Part shown: positions 42,840-44,570 of the stretch, piece after piece | How positions within the stretch are numbered: position 1 is the first letter of the stretch | How the letters are laid out: each line of letters begins with the position of its first letter | Source of the DNA: an uncultured Lachnoanaerobaculum sp. | Lineage (GTDB): Bacteria; Bacillota; Clostridia; Lachnospirales; Lachnospiraceae | DNA length: 44,570 nt | Assembly (NCBI RefSeq): GCF_938015485.1 | Contig: NZ_CALLVU010000052.1 | Location: 1-44,570 of the forward strand | Reading direction: 5' to 3' | Program-made: the position numbers and the translations under genes | The notes under the pieces: generated by a model | Told to the model about the DNA's origin: nothing | Databases searched by the model: none | What the model saw: only the letters and a program-made list of their open reading frames with translations

Positions 42840-44570
42840 AACATCGTCTGATGAAATGCTGAATGCATCGTATGAGTATAATGAAGTCAGCTATAAGTAT
42901 GACGCTTTTATAAGTTACAGACATGTGGAGCCTGATCAGACTGTAGCAAAATATGTTCTTCAAATGATAGAAATATTTAAGGTCCCGAAGGAGTTTTATA
43001 AAGACGGAAAAAGTCCTGTTTTCAGGGTATTTCGTGACAGGGAAGAACTTGCAGCAAGGGACCTCGGCGCATCTATAGAAGAAGCGCTTACACAAAGCAG
43101 ATATCTGGTCGTCATATGTTCAAAAAGGACTCCGCTGTCTGAATGGTGTCAAAAAGAGATAGAGATATTTAAAGGGCTACATGGTGAAGAAAGGATAATA
43201 CCTGTACTTATAGAGGGAGAACCCGATGAGGCCTTTCCGAATCCTTTAAAAGAAATAAAAGATCAGGGTGACGTTCATGAGATATTGGCGGCGGATATAA
43301 GGCCTGATGAGATATTTGGTGATGAATTTACGGGCTATGAAAATTTGCAAGATAAGCATAAATTAAATGAACTTACTAAGCAGTCAATAAAACTTTTAAA
43401 TACCGAAAAGTACAGAATAATGGCAACTATACTGGGTTGCAGTTTCGGAGATTTGAAGCAAAGAGATAAGGAAAGAAAGAATAAAAGAATTTTGAACCTT
43501 TCTTTATCTGCCGGTGCGGTATTTTTGATATTCGGAATATTTATGGCTGCTTATCACAAGGCGGAAGTTGCAAGACAGGAGGCGGTGCAGTCAAATGCAA
43601 GTATTTTGATGAAGACCTCAAAGGACTACGCAGGTGACGGCGACTATTTAAAAGCCGTCCTTGTTGCAAAAGAGGCCATGAAGCCTATAAGCAAAAATAT
43701 GAAGCATTACAATACTTTAAAGGCTGAAGAGTTCTCCATATTCAACAGTGTCATATACCACGGCGGGGCTTCCACACTTACAGTGATTCCCACAAAAAAC
43801 AATATGACCTATATGGCATTAAGCAATGATGAGAAATATGTTGCATACGGTCTGGATAACAATAACACCGCTATAGCAAGTGTGGAAAACGGAGAAATAA
43901 TAAAGGAATTTGAGGGGCACAGTCAGCAGGTAAAATTGCTGGACTTTTCTGCGGATGATAAGTATCTGGCATCGGCTTCATTTGATAACACCTGTATAAT
44001 ATACGATATTGAGACAGGCGAACAAAAGGCGGTACTTGACATAGTAGGTATTCCTATGATGATACGGTTCTTAACGGACGGTACAAAACTGTTCTATGCC
44101 GTATTATATAATGACAATACAGTATTTTATGTATATGATGCCGGAAACTTCAAAAAGCAATCTGAATTCACGGTTGAAGGTCAGGTTAAATCTGCGGATA
44201 TAAAAAAAGACGGCAGTGAGATACTTATAACATTGAATACAAATACTGACGACCAGGTTACAAGGAGAAGTCTAAAAGACGGAAGTATAATAGATGTTAT
44301 ACCGAAGCTGTCGGAAAAGAATATTATTACACAGGAGGATTCTTATAAGCCGTATAAGTCCGCCGCATATTCCGCCGACGGCCAAAATATACTATTGCTT
44401 ACAGATGCCGAGATAATAAAGATGTCTTTTGACAAGCATGAAGTTTTCAGAAAAGATATGTACATAAACCTTGATGATACAAAGGTTATATATGAAAGTG
44501 ACGGCGGAGAAAAGATTGCTGTAAAGTCAAATACAAAAATATATATATTTTTGTATTTGACTTTACAGCA
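42817..44570 (+). CDS. TIR - transmembrane - WD40-like protein (3' end cut by window)
   Basis: At least 575 residues. The N-terminal TIR domain (about 26-140) has YDAFISYRH, FRDREELAARDLGASIEEAL, SRYLVVICSK and SEWCQKEIEIF. E114 in the latter matches the catalytic Glu of NAD-cleaving TIR domains. Residues 140-225 are polar, with ILGCSFGDLKQRDKERKNKR just before a single membrane helix (about 226-245). A helical segment then leads into WD40-like repeats (EGHSQQVKLLDFSADDKYLA, then SASFDNTCIIYDIETGEQ). The ATG at 42817 is weakly placed and overlaps the RyR gene. The topology puts TIR in the cytoplasm and probably the propeller outside, or both inside if the helix is a hairpin. Residues encoded after about 44543 are probably an artefact of the terminal palindrome. 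Likely role: conflict or stress sensor; unproven. Confidence 0.85.
   Translation, partial: MEKERKHRTSSDEMLNASYEYNEVSYKYDAFISYRHVEPDQTVAKYVLQMIEIFKVPKEFYKDGKSPVFRVFRDREELAARDLGASIEEALTQSRYLVVICSKRTPLSEWCQKEIEIFKGLHGEERIIPVLIEGEPDEAFPNPLKEIKDQGDVHEILAADIRPDEIFGDEFTGYENLQDKHKLNELTKQSIKLLNTEKYRIMATILGCSFGDLKQRDKERKNKRILNLSLSAGAVFLIFGIFMAAYHKAEVARQEAVQSNASILMKTSKDYAGDGDYLKAVLVAKEAMKPISKNMKHYNTLKAEEFSIFNSVIYHGGASTLTVIPTKNNMTYMALSNDEKYVAYGLDNNNTAIASVENGEIIKEFEGHSQQVKLLDFSADDKYLASASFDNTCIIYDIETGEQKAVLDIVGIPMMIRFLTDGTKLFYAVLYNDNTVFYVYDAGNFKKQSEFTVEGQVKSADIKKDGSEILITLNTNTDDQVTRRSLKDGSIIDVIPKLSEKNIITQEDSYKPYKSAAYSADGQNILLLTDAEIIKMSFDKHEVFRKDMYINLDDTKVIYESDGGEKIAVKSNTKIYIFLYLTLQ
44517..44570. repeat. Perfect 54-bp palindrome at the end of the window
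   Basis: Bases 44517-44543 are the exact reverse complement of 44544-44570, with arms of 27 bases and no spacer. The palindrome ends at the last base of the window and lies inside the TIR-WD40 reading frame. A fold-back artefact at a contig end is the simplest explanation. Confidence 0.9.

Noticed and set aside
1..44570. CRISPR arrays, tRNA or rRNA genes, replication origin or prophage
   Set aside because: No regularly spaced repeats, no cloverleaf-like segments, no rRNA signatures and no phage structural genes were seen.
44544..44570. C-terminal residues of the TIR-WD40 protein encoded by the last 27 bases
   Set aside because: These bases are the reverse complement of the 27 before them and are probably an artefact, so no protein feature is drawn from them.

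Overview
The window looks like a contig end from a low-GC, Gram-positive anaerobe of the Lachnospiraceae type (Lachnoanaerobaculum or a relative would fit; this is inference). The signs are strong AGGAGG ribosome binding sites, frequent TTG starts, a CIRCE-controlled groESL operon, many SPII lipoproteins, YesMN-type two-component control of a sugar transporter, and a class II galT. I saw no tRNA, rRNA or CRISPR array.

Layout. 1-8.5 kb is core metabolism: the 3' part of gyrA, a lysA-type decarboxylase, a Na/phosphate cotransporter, and the glycolytic genes gap-pgk-tpiA. 8.5-9.7 kb is a VanZ-RDD membrane protein on the minus strand. 9.8-18.8 kb is a glycan-utilisation locus. A histidine kinase and AraC-type response regulator are divergent from a lipoprotein binding protein, two permeases, a cytoplasmic GH172 (DUF2961) enzyme and a second, paralogous binding protein. 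No ATPase gene is present, so a shared MsmX-like ATPase is probably used. 18.8-21.5 kb holds a hemolysin III-family protein and a scar where a 3'-truncated IS1380-type element is fused to the 3' remnant of a MerR/TipAS regulator gene. 21.5-28.9 kb is a compact transport cassette: an AraC regulator, a Trep_Strep/MptS-type ECF S component, EcfT, a fused double EcfA, and two ABC-exporter-fold half transporters. It resembles metallophore or heme uptake modules and looks horizontally acquired.

29.2-32.7 kb carries an NSS-family Na+ symporter with a structured leader, then groES-groEL behind a promoter that overlaps a CIRCE element with a degenerate right half. 33.0-37.6 kb is a tandem array of five lipoprotein genes plus one gene remnant. 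All share a domain with the core VYTN-x2-FNIKFDA; I cannot name its function. 37.7-42.0 kb is a tight operon: DUF1275 (YoaK-like), aldo/keto reductase, two half-size chromate-transporter proteins and galT.

The last 2.5 kb is the most unusual part. A decayed or mis-sequenced gene combines a Rossmann-like segment with a C-terminal RyR (ryanodine-receptor repeat) domain. It overlaps the start of a TIR-transmembrane-WD40-like protein that runs off the end of the window. The pair looks like a candidate NAD-linked conflict or defence module. The final 54 bases are a perfect palindrome ending at the last base, which is probably a fold-back assembly artefact and not real coding sequence.
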